64,000 nt of DNA from Acidobacteriota bacterium (GTDB lineage: Bacteria > Acidobacteriota > Terriglobia > Terriglobales > Acidobacteriaceae), in assembly GCA_003225175.1 (NCBI GenBank), contig QIBA01000030.1:63762-127761 (forward strand), in the 5' to 3' direction. The position numbers were made by a program, and so were the translations under genes. Below, one piece after another: positions 27,053 to 35,922 of the stretch. The notes beneath the pieces were generated by a model. It saw nothing but the letters and a program-made list of their open reading frames with translations, did no database searches and was not told the DNA's origin. How positions within the stretch are numbered: the stretch's first letter is position 1; the number at the start of each line of letters is the position of its first letter.

Positions 27053-27093
27053 TACTTAATTTTATCGGCATCCAAACTTGGGCGGTCGAACCT

Positions 27094-27126
27094 CGAAAAA
27101 GGGTGCTCCAACTTTGACTGGAGCAC
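27094..27126 (-). terminator. Intrinsic terminator of the metallophosphoesterase gene
   Basis: Perfect 8-bp stem: 27103-27110 pairs with 27119-27126, loop of 8 nt. On the minus strand it is followed by CCTTTTTC. It begins 18 nt past the stop at 27144. Confidence 0.8.
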
Positions 27127-27143
27127 GCTTTTGTTCTGAATTC

Positions 27144-28310
27144 CTAGACGCTGAAAGTGTCGAACAAAGTGACAGGACTGTCATCAAAAGGAACAAGGTA
27201 ATACTCAAAATCGATCGACCTCTTGCTCACAGTGATGCGCAGAAAGCCAGGCTCCTCGTCGTGATAGGTTTCGAGAACGACACCCTCTAACGTAGTCTGG
27301 ATCGGCTTTGGTTTGGCCTTATCCTTGGTTTTTGCCCGAAGATTTTTTTGCACCTTGTGCATGCTGCGAGCGTCGTGGGCATAACCACCGGCTCCGGCGA
27401 CGATGTATGGAAGCTTGCTGCTACCTACAGAAAATCGTTGGTAATTGTGGACGTGCCCTGAAAGCACAGCATCCGGAGTACGACCACTCGCCTGGAAGGC
27501 GCGCTCCAGAGCATTCAGAATATCGGGACAACCGCCATGAGCCGAGTCCAGCGAATACGGCGGATGATGCACTGTTACTAGCAGCCTCTTGTCCTTTGCT
27601 GCAGCCTTGAGTTGTGCCTCTAGAAAGAATTGCTGATCGCTGCGTCCTCTGGCGTCCAAACTTCCTTCAACATTCGAATACAGGCCGATAATGCTGACGA
27701 ATGGAGCTTCCAGAGTCCAGTACGGATATGGCTGGGTCATCGACATCCGGTATGGACTCGCATGGCGCGGAGCCGAATCGCAAAAGTTTTGGAAGAAACC
27801 GAAAAGGGAAGGCTCCGTATCGGGTTCGTCTCCCTTACGAACGTGTGTATCGCCATCGTGATTTCCCGGAATGGCAAAAATCAGAGCTCGATAGTACTGA
27901 TAGGGCTCATAGAACTCTTGTTTGTACAGCCGTTGCTGCCCGTTGAAGTAGACCAAGTCCCCGAGAACATAGAAGAACGCGGGCTTATCTGCCGCCTTCG
28001 CTGTTGTTAGCTGCTCTTCCATGGCGTCGGCGATCGCCTGTTGCGTTGCCGCGCCATTAACTCCCCCGACATCGCCGACACAGTGAAACACAAGCTTCCC
28101 TGCCGACTCGGCTGCCTTGCTCCTAGCGGGATCAAAGACACTGAACGGAACTGCTAATTGTTGCGGTGCAGGATTGGGAATGGGCTCAAATCGCGTAATC
28201 TGCTTCAATTCGGCAACTGGATCGCCATCCGGACGACGAGGCTTGCCGACGGCTCCGTGACGAGTGAGATGAGGCGGAATCGGGAAAACGTGGCCAGAGT
28301 CTGCTGCCAT
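27144..28310 (-). CDS. Calcineurin-like metallophosphoesterase
   Basis: A 388-residue two-metal phosphoesterase resembling purple-acid-phosphatase cores. Motifs in order: GDVGG (variant of GDxH), LGDLVYFNG, GNHDGD, VTVHHPPYSLDSAHGG and GHVHNYQRF. The C-terminal ~80 residues carry a Lys-rich insert (NLRAKTKDKAKPKPIQTT) and a beta-rich tail. No signal peptide is seen, so it is probably cytoplasmic. I choose ATG 28310 because AGGAGG lies 8 nt upstream; the longer frame to 28385 and ATG 28337 lack a ribosome-binding site. Substrate unknown. Confidence 0.85.
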   Translation of the reverse strand: MAADSGHVFPIPPHLTRHGAVGKPRRPDGDPVAELKQITRFEPIPNPAPQQLAVPFSVFDPARSKAAESAGKLVFHCVGDVGGVNGAATQQAIADAMEEQLTTAKAADKPAFFYVLGDLVYFNGQQRLYKQEFYEPYQYYRALIFAIPGNHDGDTHVRKGDEPDTEPSLFGFFQNFCDSAPRHASPYRMSMTQPYPYWTLEAPFVSIIGLYSNVEGSLDARGRSDQQFFLEAQLKAAAKDKRLLVTVHHPPYSLDSAHGGCPDILNALERAFQASGRTPDAVLSGHVHNYQRFSVGSSKLPYIVAGAGGYAHDARSMHKVQKNLRAKTKDKAKPKPIQTTLEGVVLETYHDEEPGFLRITVSKRSIDFEYYLVPFDDSPVTLFDTFSV

Positions 28311-28471
28311 AATGCTGTCCTCCTGGGACGAAGACATGAAGGGCCTTAATGCATGATGGGAGAAACGTGCGGCACTATACCGCATAGGAAAGGAGGATGG
28401 CGATTAAGTTTTCCACAGAGAACCGAAAAGGGACTGCGATGTCCCAAAACGGCAAATTATGATTCTTGAGG

Positions 28472-29041
28472 TTAGGAGCTATAGTGCAGCAGCGAAAAGA
28501 CATCGTACTCTTTGAGCTTCTCTTTCCCATTCAGGAAGTCCAGCTCGACGACAAAGGCCAAACCGGCAATGCTTCCGCCAAGAGATTTGGCTAGCTGAAC
28601 CGTCGCCGCGCAGGTTCCGCCGGTGGCTAGCAGATCGTCCACGATAATGACTCTTTGTCCCGGTTGGATTGCGTCTTTGTGAATCTCCAGGGAATCGCTG
28701 CCGTACTCAAGTTGATATGTAACCTTGGCGGTCTCGGCGGGAAGCTTCTTCGGTTTGCGTACCGGCACAAAGCCCGCATTTAGGCGATATGCGAGCGCCG
28801 GACCGAAAATGAAGCCGCGCGCCTCGATTCCCAGCACAAGATCGATGTCCTTCTCCATGTAGTGTGCGGAAAGCGCGTCGATAAGCGTGGCGAAGCCGAC
28901 CTTGTCCTTGAGCAGCGTCGTGATGTCGTAGAAGAGTATGCCTGGTTTGGGAAAGTCAGGAACTTCGCGAATAAGCTTCTTCAAATGATCGCAATTGATG
29001 GCATCAGATTTCGATGGCGAGGCTGCACGTGATGAACTCAC
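28472..29041 (-). CDS. apt: Adenine phosphoribosyltransferase
   Basis: Purine salvage enzyme that makes AMP from adenine and PRPP. The PRPP-binding loop is [13 protein letters not shown] (~124-136), and the flexible loop and adenine-site segments are [17 protein letters not shown] and [14 protein letters not shown]. Length of 189 is slightly long through a ~15-residue N-terminal extension. The start is GTG at 29041, whose G is shared with the acyP stop (TAGTG), indicating translational coupling. Confidence 0.96.
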   Translation of the reverse strand: MSSSRAASPSKSDAINCDHLKKLIREVPDFPKPGILFYDITTLLKDKVGFATLIDALSAHYMEKDIDLVLGIEARGFIFGPALAYRLNAGFVPVRKPKKLPAETAKVTYQLEYGSDSLEIHKDAIQPGQRVIIVDDLLATGGTCAATVQLAKSLGGSIAGLAFVVELDFLNGKEKLKEYDVFSLLHYSS

Positions 29042-29316
29042 TACCAGGCTCCTTCAATACGGAATGATGTTTCCCTGATTTCCCGTGCTTCTTCGAATTC
29101 CTGCACTTCATCCACGCGCGATGCGCGCGGACCTCTTTCAAGCGATCGGCGCAATCGCGCAAGCTGATCCGCCGTGCCACTCGCAAGTACCTCGACAGTG
29201 CCATTATCAGTATTGCGCACCCATCCACGTATACCCACAGCAGAAGCCTCACGTTCCACAAACCAGCGGAACCCAACTCCCTGAACGCGTCCGGTAACTA
29301 CATAGCGACGAGTCAT
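29041..29316 (-). CDS. acyP: Acylphosphatase
   Basis: A 91-residue hydrolase of carboxyl-phosphate bonds. The catalytic loop [13 protein letters not shown] (~8-20) supplies the phosphate-binding Arg, and [13 protein letters not shown] (~31-43) supplies the catalytic Asn. Length is canonical. ATG 29316. It overlaps apt by one base, forming an acyP-apt pair. Confidence 0.95.
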   Translation of the reverse strand: MTRRYVVTGRVQGVGFRWFVEREASAVGIRGWVRNTDNGTVEVLASGTADQLARLRRSLERGPRASRVDEVQEFEEAREIRETSFRIEGAW

Positions 29317-29460
29317 GAGAAAGCTGCTAGTTCTTGGCTCCTATGTGCTAGCGACTCAATTCAACCGCAAGGATTGTAGGTCACTGACGAACAACCCGAT
29401 ATATCCGTGAGGTCCGTAAAATCCGTCTCGCGCTCTGTTATTGCAGTGACGCTGCCGCAG

Positions 29461-30021
29461 CTACGCTCGCGACAGATACGCTCCTTCAGCCGTATCCACC
29501 CGAATCTTTTCGCCCTCATTGATAAACGGCGGCACTTGCACCACGAGACCGGTTTCGAGCTTTGCCGGCTTGGTTACGCTACTGGCAGTGGCGCTCTTCA
29601 GTCCCGGTTCCGTCTCAACTACTGTCAACTCAACTGTCTGAGGTAATTCGATGCCCACAGGCTTGTTGTCGTAGAACTCCACCTTAATCTGGAGATTCGG
29701 TGTCAGATACTCAACAGCGTCGCCTAATGTGTTCCGCTTGAGGTGCGTCTGCTCGTACGTCTCGGTGTTCATGAAGTAATAATCGTCGCCGTCGTTGTAC
29801 AGGAACTCCATATCGACTTCGTCGACGACGATTTTCTCGATCGGATCGGGTGAACGAAAGCGGTGCTCGAACATAGCGCCGGTGCGCAAGTTGCGCAACT
29901 TGGCTTGGATAAAGGCGCGCAAATTGCCCGGAGTGCGGTGCTCAACGCTAAACACTGTGTGCAGATCGTTGTTGTGCTTGATGATCATGCCCGGACGCAG
30001 CTGTGTTGCTGGAATCGCCAT
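29461..30021 (-). CDS. efp: Elongation factor P
   Basis: A 186-residue tRNA-mimic that rescues ribosomes stalled at polyproline. The three-domain architecture is complete (N-terminal KOW-like ~1-63, OB domains ~64-127 and ~128-186). ATG 30021 is right because AGGAG lies ~10 nt upstream and the protein then starts at the conserved MAIPATQLRPGM; the open frame extends upstream to 30132 but is not conserved-looking. The domain I loop reads HRTPGNLRAF: the tip residue that is Lys34 in E. coli is Asn33 here, so neither lysylation nor the Arg32 rhamnosylation system would apply. Confidence 0.96.
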   Translation of the reverse strand: MAIPATQLRPGMIIKHNNDLHTVFSVEHRTPGNLRAFIQAKLRNLRTGAMFEHRFRSPDPIEKIVVDEVDMEFLYNDGDDYYFMNTETYEQTHLKRNTLGDAVEYLTPNLQIKVEFYDNKPVGIELPQTVELTVVETEPGLKSATASSVTKPAKLETGLVVQVPPFINEGEKIRVDTAEGAYLSRA

Positions 30022-30268
30022 GCAATGAAATCTCCTGAATCGGTGAATGCCTGCCGAAGGCCGGCTGGAAAGCCGCTGGCAGTCAAAGCGCCGGGCATGT
30101 GACCCGTGCGTTCGGAATCGCGCGGCAAACACAATATTTTAACAGCATTAGTGACGTCGGGCGAACCACCGTGGATAGACTTCCGCCTCGAAATCGACAC
30201 TTTCCCAGCCCGGCTGTAGTATTTGCAGGAATTATTTCGTCCCATCCCAAATTGCGACGAGGTGAAGA

Positions 30269-33200
30269 TTGGCTACGAGGCTAGCTTCCCGCTGTTTCGC
30301 TGTTCCAGTTTCCCTTCTCATTTCAGTTCTTCTTTCTGTTTCTTCTGTTGCTCAGCAAAAAAAGCCTGCAGCCACTTCCTCAAGGCAGGGCAACGCAAAG
30401 CCCGGAGCCGGACCAGAAACAAAGGCGGGAGCCGAGGAAAAGGCTGCAGTGTCACCCACAACGGCGGACTCTGCGGAAGCCGAGTCGCCGTTTGGGCATC
30501 TTGAATATCGTTTCATTGGACCTCCGGGAAATCGTGTCAGCGCGGTAGTGGGCGAACCTGGCAACGCGAATGTGTACTATGCCGGGGCGGCCTCAGGCGG
30601 AGTATGGAAATCCTCCGACGGAGGATTCAATTGGCATCCTGTGTTCGACAAACAACCTGCGCAGTCGGTCGGGTCGATTGCGATTGCACCGTCAAACCAC
30701 AGCATCGTGTGGGTAGGGACGGGAGAGACGTTCATCCGCAGCAATGTCTCGATCGGGAACGGAGTTTACAAGTCCACTGATGCGGGCAAGACATGGCAGC
30801 ACATGGGACTCGACATCACGGGTCGCATCGGCCGAGTCATCATCGACCCACACAATCCTGATGTTGTTTTCGTAGCCGCTCTTGGAACCTGCTATGGACC
30901 ACAGCAGGAGCGCGGCGTGTATCGAACAAAGGACGGCGGAAAGAACTGGGAGCGGGTTCTCTTTGTTGATGAGAATACCGGAGCCTCGGATCTGTCGATG
31001 GATTCGAAAGACTCAAATACTCTGTTCGCCGCAACCTGGCAGATCGATATCAAGACTTGGGGCCGCAACAGCGGCGGGCCAGGCAGTGGAGTCTTCGTTA
31101 CGCATGACGGCGGAAGCACCTGGAAGAAAATCACGGCACATGGCCTGCCCGATCCTCCGCTCGGGAAAATTGCGGTCGCGGTTGCTCCAAACGATTCCAG
31201 CCGCGTCTATGCATTGATCGAAACCGGTCAGCGCGGATCGCTATGGCGCAGCGATGATGGCGGAGAAAACTGGAGGCTCGTCAACAACAGCCGGCTGCTG
31301 AATGAGCGTCCGCACTACTACACGCGGATGCTGGTCATGCCTGACAACGAGAACGAAATCTATTTCCCCTCGAACAGCATGGGCGTTAGTTACGATGGAG
31401 GCCAGACTGCTGATCTGGTGCGCTGGGGTGGAGACAATCACGACATGTGGTCCGACCCGCAAAATCCTAACCGCATGATGATCGGTAACGACGGCGGAGT
31501 CATGATCTCCGCCGTGCGGGGTAAGGAATGGACTCGCATTCGCCTGCCAATCGCGCAGATCTACCACGCCGCAACCGATACGAGAATTCCTTATTACGTG
31601 TACGGCCAGATGCAGGATGGGCCCTCGATGCGCGGCCCCAGCAACGATCTTGGCTCCAACAGCATTCCTGCAGCGGATTGGACAACCAGTGGTGGCTGCG
31701 AAACGGGGTGGAACACTCCCGATCCGGTAGATCCAAACATCGCCTGGGCAGGATGCTACGCGGGAGTCACGGAACGATTCGATTTACGCACCGGGCACGC
31801 CCGTTCCGTAAGTGTCTGGCCTGATCGAACGATGGGCGCTAACGCTGGCCAGGTGAAGATTCGCATGAACTGGACGTATCCCCTCGCTATCTCGCCGCAT
31901 GATCACAACATCGTGTACGTGGGCAGCCAGTTTGTGCATAAGACGTCAGATGGCGGCCAGAGATGGCTAACCATTAGTCCCGATTTGACCCTGAATGATC
32001 CCAGCATGCACGGAGATTCCGGTGGGCTCACCGTCGACAATCTGAGCGTCGAATACGCGGGGGTCCTTTTCTCAGTGGCAGAATCCCCGGTTGAAAAAGG
32101 ACAAATCTGGGCCGGCACCAATGATGGCGTTGTACAGGTAACGCGCGACGGCGGTGCGCACTGGACGAACGTCACGCCGAAAGGCATGCCGCCCAAAATG
32201 ACCGTCGACGCTGTAATTCCTTCGAGACACGATGCCGGCACGTGCTACATCGCGGTGGACGGACATCAGGTGAACATTCGCGATCCGTATCTCTACAGGA
32301 CTTCCGATTTTGGGAAGTCGTGGAAGCTGATCGTGAACGGCATCCCGAAGTCTCCGTTCAGCTACACCGACGCAATCCAGGAGGATCCAGTACGTCGGGG
32401 GTTGCTGTACGCGGGCACCGAGAACTCGCTATACATTTCTTTCGATGATGGCGACGACTGGCAGCCTCTGCAGAACAATCTGCCGCATGCTCCGGTGCAC
32501 TGGATCACGGTTCAGGAGCATTTCAAAGATCTGGTCGTCGGAACTTACGGCCGCGGTTTTTGGATTCTTGACGATCTCACACCACTAGAACAGTTCGACA
32601 ACAAGGCACGAAGCGCGACTGTTCACTTGTTTACGCCACGTCCAGCGTATCGCTTCCGGGAAACATTTCATCGCGAAATGGGGGAAGGTGTAGAAGGAGA
32701 GAATCCGTCCTATGGCGCTTCGATTAATTACTTCCTCAAGCAGCCGGCCAAAAAGCTTGAGATCATGATCGAAGGTGCGGACGGCAAAACCATCCGCGCA
32801 TTAAAGGCTGCGAACCTGGTTGGCATTAACCGGACATGGTGGGATCTACGCTACCCTGCAATCAACGAGGTTGCGTTGCGCACTGCTCCGGCGGGCAATC
32901 CCCATATCTGGGAAGAAAAACGCTTCGTGGGGAAAGAATCGCGTCCCGTTTATTACTACGGCGTTGGCAGAAGCCAATCCGAAGCTGTGATGCGCAGCGC
33001 CAGCGGGGAGCCAACCATCGGGCCCCTCGTCGCGCCCGGCACTTACACGGTGAAGCTGGTTGCTGACGGGCAGACACTCACCCAAAAGCTCACTGTGCTT
33101 AAGGATCCCAATACGACCGGCAGTGAGGCCGATGTGGAAGCCGCCACCAACCTTTCTGTCGCCATCTACAACGACGCGAACGCTTCCGTGCGCATGATCA

Positions 33201-33625
33201 ATCAAATCGAGTGGACGCGCAAACAGCTCGAAGATTTGCAGAAGATGGTAAAGGCCGCGAACGCGGGCAAGTCGCTATCGGATTCAACGAAGAGACTCGA
33301 CGAGAAGGTCTTGGCGATTGAAGATCAACTCCTGCAGAGAACAGTCGCAGAAGGCGATCTGAAGTCATTTCGTGGACCGCTTCAGCTCTACCTGAAGTTT
33401 GTGTGGCTCGGGGCAGAAGTAGGCAGCGGCGGCGCAGATGTCGCAGGCAATCCCGACTTCCCTCCCACGCAATCGGAGATAGAAGTCTACAACCTCCTCC
33501 ACGGACATCTAGAGAAAGCTCAGTCAGACTTCAACGACTTCTATGCAAAAGATCTTCCAGCTTTCAACGACGAAATGGCAAAGAAGGGCTTGCAAAACGT
33601 GATGTTGGTGGAAGTGAAACCCTAA
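30269..33625 (+). CDS. Secreted BNR-repeat (sortilin/VPS10-like) glycosyl-hydrolase-type protein
   Basis: A 1118-residue exported protein. Signal peptide ~1-29 (hydrophobic core then SVSSVAQ) followed by an Ala/Lys/Pro-rich linker. Residues ~70-770 are beta-propeller blades with repeated Asp-box motifs (KSSDGGFNWHP, KSTDAGKTWQHM, RTKDGGKNWERV, THDGGSTWKKI, RSDDGGENWRL and others). The last ~330 residues form a separate beta-rich region (KKLEIMIEGADGKTIR) and a helical end. Start is TTG 30269 with GAGGTG 6 nt upstream. Proteins like this are often annotated as glycosyl hydrolases, but the catalytic activity is unproven. Single gene, followed by a short CACGGAGG hairpin element 5 nt after the stop. 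Confidence 0.88.
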   Translation: MATRLASRCFAVPVSLLISVLLSVSSVAQQKKPAATSSRQGNAKPGAGPETKAGAEEKAAVSPTTADSAEAESPFGHLEYRFIGPPGNRVSAVVGEPGNANVYYAGAASGGVWKSSDGGFNWHPVFDKQPAQSVGSIAIAPSNHSIVWVGTGETFIRSNVSIGNGVYKSTDAGKTWQHMGLDITGRIGRVIIDPHNPDVVFVAALGTCYGPQQERGVYRTKDGGKNWERVLFVDENTGASDLSMDSKDSNTLFAATWQIDIKTWGRNSGGPGSGVFVTHDGGSTWKKITAHGLPDPPLGKIAVAVAPNDSSRVYALIETGQRGSLWRSDDGGENWRLVNNSRLLNERPHYYTRMLVMPDNENEIYFPSNSMGVSYDGGQTADLVRWGGDNHDMWSDPQNPNRMMIGNDGGVMISAVRGKEWTRIRLPIAQIYHAATDTRIPYYVYGQMQDGPSMRGPSNDLGSNSIPAADWTTSGGCETGWNTPDPVDPNIAWAGCYAGVTERFDLRTGHARSVSVWPDRTMGANAGQVKIRMNWTYPLAISPHDHNIVYVGSQFVHKTSDGGQRWLTISPDLTLNDPSMHGDSGGLTVDNLSVEYAGVLFSVAESPVEKGQIWAGTNDGVVQVTRDGGAHWTNVTPKGMPPKMTVDAVIPSRHDAGTCYIAVDGHQVNIRDPYLYRTSDFGKSWKLIVNGIPKSPFSYTDAIQEDPVRRGLLYAGTENSLYISFDDGDDWQPLQNNLPHAPVHWITVQEHFKDLVVGTYGRGFWILDDLTPLEQFDNKARSATVHLFTPRPAYRFRETFHREMGEGVEGENPSYGASINYFLKQPAKKLEIMIEGADGKTIRALKAANLVGINRTWWDLRYPAINEVALRTAPAGNPHIWEEKRFVGKESRPVYYYGVGRSQSEAVMRSASGEPTIGPLVAPGTYTVKLVADGQTLTQKLTVLKDPNTTGSEADVEAATNLSVAIYNDANASVRMINQIEWTRKQLEDLQKMVKAANAGKSLSDSTKRLDEKVLAIEDQLLQRTVAEGDLKSFRGPLQLYLKFVWLGAEVGSGGADVAGNPDFPPTQSEIEVYNLLHGHLEKAQSDFNDFYAKDLPAFNDEMAKKGLQNVMLVEVKP

Positions 33626-33629
33626 AAGA

Positions 33630-33692
33630 TTTAACACGGAGGTCACGAGGCTTCGAAGAAAACCCTCCCAATCTCCGTGTCCTCTATATATT
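33630..33692. repeat. Short CACGGAGG inverted-end element
   Basis: AACACGGAGG begins at 33632, 7 nt after the stop at 33625, and the opposite imperfect arm (CTCCGTGTCCTC) is at ~33673-33684. It resembles the ends of the larger elements at 50638 and 54829 with the interior deleted. Placed between convergent genes, it could act as a bidirectional terminator. Confidence 0.6.
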
Positions 33693-33703
33693 CAAGATCC
33701 TGC

Positions 33704-34543
33704 TTACTGAGCGATTACTCCAGGCTGCGGCGCGTTCTTCGGGGTGCTCAGATAGCCAGAGATTGAATCCTTTGCAGCTGAGAACACAACCACCTCGTAT
33801 AACATGCGATCGCGACCGGAGTAGAACTGCAATGGTTCGGCAACGTTCTTGTCCTTCTTCTCGATCGTTCGATCATCCGCTACGACGTTCAGAGTGAACT
33901 TGCCTTTTTTAGCATCAACCTTTTTGAGCTGTAGGCTCACTGTGCCCACCGGCGTGGGACGCTTCGTGCTCTTGTTCAGTGTGAACTCGTATATGTTGCG
34001 GTCGCCCTTATGCTTCAGGACTTCAAGATCGTCGCGCGTGTGGGCGATGAGTCCGCTCTGTACTCCTAAATCCCCGATCGTGCTTTCAAGCCGCTTCTTG
34101 GTTGCGTCTAGATCGTTGCGGGTGGCCGTGAGGTCGCTACGGGCGCCACTGAGATCGGTCTTCACACCGCCGAGGTCTGTGGAAACCGAGGACAGTTTCT
34201 GTTCGCTCTGCTGAAGCTGCTGCGTGGTCTCCTGCTGCTGTTTGAGCAGGGCGGCATCGTGAGCGGCGGCTTCTCTCTGCGCTTTGGTCAGCCTCGACTG
34301 AAACACTTCGGTCGACTGCTTCAGGCTGGTTTCGGTCAGGCCCAGTCGATCCATCAGAACCCGATTGCTCTGCTCCACGGTTTGGATGGCTGCCTTCTGG
34401 TCGGCCTCCAGCTTATTGAGCCGCGAACCAAGGCTGTAGAGAAAATACGCGGAGCCAAGTACGTACAAGGCGATTACAGCAATGACAGTTTTTCTAAAGA
34501 CGTTGTTGCTGGTCTCAGCAACCGGATCTTGCTCGTATTCCAT
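33704..34543 (-). CDS. Membrane-anchored coiled-coil protein, paralogue A
   Basis: A 279-residue protein of no family I recognise. One membrane helix (~15-37, VIAVIALYVLGSAYFLYSLG) leaves a short cytoplasmic N-terminus. Residues ~40-175 are coiled coil, the last part built of seven-residue repeats starting Asp-Leu (DLGGVKT, DLSGARS, DLTATRN, DLDATKK). A ~95-residue globular beta-rich domain follows (YEFTLNKSTKRPTPVGTVSL, later FYSGRDRMLYEVVVFSAAKD), ending in Pro/Gly. ATG 34543 is preferred over GTG 34549 because the GAAGGG site fits it. Paralogue B lies directly upstream on the same strand, with the C-terminal domain best conserved. Confidence 0.8.
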   Translation of the reverse strand: MEYEQDPVAETSNNVFRKTVIAVIALYVLGSAYFLYSLGSRLNKLEADQKAAIQTVEQSNRVLMDRLGLTETSLKQSTEVFQSRLTKAQREAAAHDAALLKQQQETTQQLQQSEQKLSSVSTDLGGVKTDLSGARSDLTATRNDLDATKKRLESTIGDLGVQSGLIAHTRDDLEVLKHKGDRNIYEFTLNKSTKRPTPVGTVSLQLKKVDAKKGKFTLNVVADDRTIEKKDKNVAEPLQFYSGRDRMLYEVVVFSAAKDSISGYLSTPKNAPQPGVIAQ

Positions 34544-34715
34544 ATTCACCCTTCGGGGCTGGGGGTAGCCGCCAAGATATTGATGTAATTCCAGAGAAGA
34601 GGCTGCTTAAATATAACCCGATTCGACCCGGAAACCATGCACAAGTTGCGCTTCGATCCGTGAAGAAACATTACCGGGACGCTCTCGAAGCTTCGTTTCG
34701 GGCCCTCAGATCAAA

Positions 34716-34745
34716 AGCAGAAGAGCCGCCACCAGGGCGGCTCTT
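34716..34745 (-). terminator. Intrinsic terminator after coiled-coil paralogue B
   Basis: A perfect 10-bp GC-rich stem (34721-34730 with 34736-34745, 5-nt loop), followed on the minus strand by CTGCTTTTGA. It starts 19 nt past the stop at 34764 and separates the two paralogues into different transcripts. Confidence 0.75.
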
Positions 34746-34763
34746 CGTTCCGTTTTGAGGTTA

Positions 34764-35642
34764 TTAGAAGCCCGATTGCTCCCGCAGGACTCCGGGCTGC
34801 GGCGCGTTCTTAGGAGCGCTCAGGTAGCCTGAGACCGACTTCTTCGCCGCCGTGAACACCACCACCTCGTAGAGCACGTGATCGCGGCCGGTATAGAACT
34901 GCAGTGGCTCGGCGACGCTTCGGTCCTTCTTTTCGATCACGTGATCGTCCGCAAGGACGTTCATCGTGAAGTTACCTTTTTTCGAGTTCACCTTTTTTAG
35001 TTGCAGGCTCACAGTGCCCACAGGAGTCGGACGCTTGTTCTTCGTAAGTGTGAACTCGTAGTAATTGCGGTCGCCCTTGTGCATCAGGACTTCTAGCTCA
35101 TCCCGAGTGTGAGCGATCAGCCCGCTCTGCATTCCCAAGTCGCCAATAGTGGTCTCAAGGCGCTTCTTGGTCGCTTCCAAATCGCCTCGCGTGGCCTCGA
35201 TATCGCCCTTCGCGCCCTTAAGATCTGTCTTGACACCGCCGAGGTCGTTCGAAACAGACGCCAGCAGCTGCTGACTCTGTTTAAGCTGTCGTTCGGTTTC
35301 AGCAACCTGCTTGCGCAGGGCGGCAGAGCGCGCCGCGATCTCGCGCTGCGTCTTGCCAATCCGTGTCTGCAGGTCGTTTGTAGACGCCTTCAGGTTGGCT
35401 TCGGTGGTGCCCATCTGGTCGATCAGGGCCTTATTACGCAGCTCCACGCTATCGACGAGAGTCTTTTGCGATTCTTCCGCTTTCTCGACTCGCGAGCCGA
35501 CCTCGTAGGCGAAATATCCTGAGCCCACGATATACGCTGCGCCGAGGATCATCGCGACCAGCTTCATGTTCAGACCGCGGCTCGCGGTTGAGACAGCCTC
35601 AAACTCGTTCTTCGTTGAGTCTGTATCATTTTGGTAATGCAT
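34764..35642 (-). CDS. Membrane-anchored coiled-coil protein, paralogue B
   Basis: A 292-residue homologue of the 33704 gene: N-terminal cytoplasmic segment, membrane helix (~30-50, LVAMILGAAYIVGSGYFAYEVG), long coiled coil with the same Asp-Leu heptads (DLGGVKT, DLKGAKG, DIEATRG, DLEATKK), and the same C-terminal beta-rich domain (YEFTLTKNKRPTPVGTVSL, FYTGRDHVLYEVVVFTAAKK). The start is ATG 35642 with AAGGAGA 6-7 nt upstream; the longer frame to 35753 is unsupported. It has its own terminator. Divergent from the anthranilate operon across a 280-bp spacer in which I see no clear operator. Function unknown. Confidence 0.82.
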   Translation of the reverse strand: MHYQNDTDSTKNEFEAVSTASRGLNMKLVAMILGAAYIVGSGYFAYEVGSRVEKAEESQKTLVDSVELRNKALIDQMGTTEANLKASTNDLQTRIGKTQREIAARSAALRKQVAETERQLKQSQQLLASVSNDLGGVKTDLKGAKGDIEATRGDLEATKKRLETTIGDLGMQSGLIAHTRDELEVLMHKGDRNYYEFTLTKNKRPTPVGTVSLQLKKVNSKKGNFTMNVLADDHVIEKKDRSVAEPLQFYTGRDHVLYEVVVFTAAKKSVSGYLSAPKNAPQPGVLREQSGF

Positions 35643-35922
35643 AAGTTCTCCTTGCCCGTGCGCAGCACGGTCATTCAAACCTTGAAAACCAGACAAGCGG
35701 CTGGGACCATGGTATGTCAGCATTGCTGTGATTAGACGTGTCACCACGGTCACTTTGGTCCACGTCCCAGCATTACTTTGGCTCTAGAACTTCCGAATTT
35801 GAGAGAGACTGCCATTAGCATCGGCGCATGTAAAGCATTGGAAATACTGATGGTGATACCCTGAACGCGATTTAGCCGATCGCCGAATGCGGATTTCGAA
35901 ATGCCATTTCCCAAGGTTCTAA

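Noticed and set aside
30022-30132. N-terminal extension of EF-P
   Set aside because: Residues before MAIPATQLRPGM are not conserved-looking and a good AGGAG serves the downstream ATG.
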